This document shows, in pieces, positions 6,204-6,371 of a stretch of 6,371 nucleotides of DNA. Under the pieces are notes generated by a model. It did no database searches. It was not told the origin of the DNA and saw only the letters and a list, made by a program, of their open reading frames with translations. The DNA lies in assembly GCA_002477185.1 (NCBI GenBank), contig DLOI01000069.1, positions 1 to 6,371 of the forward strand, written 5' to 3'. Position 1 is the first letter of the stretch. Each line of letters starts with the position of its first letter. The DNA comes from Alphaproteobacteria bacterium UBA7488. GTDB lineage: Bacteria; Pseudomonadota; Alphaproteobacteria; CAAHEQ01; UBA3637. Both the position numbers and the translations under genes were made by a program.

Positions 6204-6232
6204 ATTGTTGCAAAAACACAAAGAAAAATCAA
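6204..6232 (-). promoter_or_regulatory. Weak candidate promoter for prmA
   Basis: On the minus strand TTGATT (6232-6227) and AACAAT (6209-6204), each 4 of 6, are 17 bases apart, with initiation near 6197 at the ribosome binding site. The -10 partly overlaps one of two TTGCAA palindromes (6208-6213 and 6239-6244). The rest of the 6184-6303 gap is AT-rich, and I see no clear terminator for the upstream gene. Confidence 0.22.
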
Positions 6233-6303
6233 GAACATTTGCAATAAACAATCTCGTTTCGCTTTAAAATATTTATTTCTTAACCCCTCTAGAAAAATTT
6301 ACG

Positions 6304-6371
6304 TTATTTTAACACACAATAATTGCCGTCAAGCTTGCGTTCATTGGGGCATTCGTAGCACGCGTCAGTCA
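6304..6371 (-). CDS. C-terminal end of a probable cysteine-rich protein, cut by the right edge
   Basis: A minus-strand frame enters from the right edge and stays open for 21 complete codons to a TAA at 6306-6304. It reads TDACYECPNERKLDGNYCVL followed by a final Lys. Three cysteines spaced C-x2-C-x11-C, with CP and a D-G-N-x-C pattern, resemble cysteine-rich repeats in exported proteins and recall the modules of the prepilin-like protein at 1614-3044. The stop is 121 bases before the prmA start, and the sequence becomes AT-rich and non-coding just past it, as expected at a gene end. The fragment is short, so a chance open frame cannot be excluded and no function can be given. Confidence 0.5.
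   Translation of the reverse strand, partial: TDACYECPNERKLDGNYCVLK

Overview
The window looks like a piece of chromosome from an AT-rich, probably uncultured alphaproteobacterium, perhaps one of the gut or host-associated lineages. I base this on three things: a prmA / aminopeptidase P pair followed by smpB; a prepilin-like protein whose signal reads G|RTMTEMLGV followed by a cysteine-rich region, a style I recall from gut alphaproteobacterial genomes; and a small ankyrin-repeat protein. The taxonomic placement is inference. There are no RNA genes, insertion sequences, CRISPR arrays or phage genes.

Layout, left to right. (1) Positions 1-548, minus: the N-terminal 182 codons of a short-chain dehydrogenase/reductase that runs off the left edge. 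Its codon use (AGA, ATA) is unlike most of its neighbours. (2) 549-798: a divergent intergenic region with a very good plus-strand promoter, a weak minus-strand promoter and a possible two-codon upstream ORF. (3) 799-1437, plus: an ankyrin-like protein of 212 aa, followed by a strong, probably bidirectional terminator at 1466-1500. (4) 1614-3044, minus: a 476-aa prepilin-like surface protein with seven tandem four-cysteine modules and an unrecognised C-terminal domain. (5) 3110-3598, minus: SmpB, the tmRNA partner in ribosome rescue. Its promoter lies so close to the ATG that the mRNA should be leaderless. (6) 3657-5312, minus: Xaa-Pro aminopeptidase with a TTG start, overlapping by 20 nt (7) 5293-6183, minus: PrmA, the ribosomal protein L11 methyltransferase. 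(8) 6304-6371, minus: the tail of what looks like another cysteine-rich protein entering from the right edge.

prmA and the aminopeptidase form one translationally coupled unit. smpB lies downstream on the same strand with its own promoter, and the prepilin-like gene follows with another candidate promoter, so minus-strand transcription probably runs from prmA to the bidirectional terminator in overlapping units. PrmA and SmpB both act on the translation machinery; the aminopeptidase works on peptides; the prepilin-like protein is expected to be exported and disulfide-rich.

The most unusual items are the modular cysteine-rich prepilin, the predicted leaderless smpB together with an altered decoding-centre tail in SmpB, and the M-P-stop mini-ORF ahead of the ankyrin gene. 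I see no defence system or other multi-gene novel system here.
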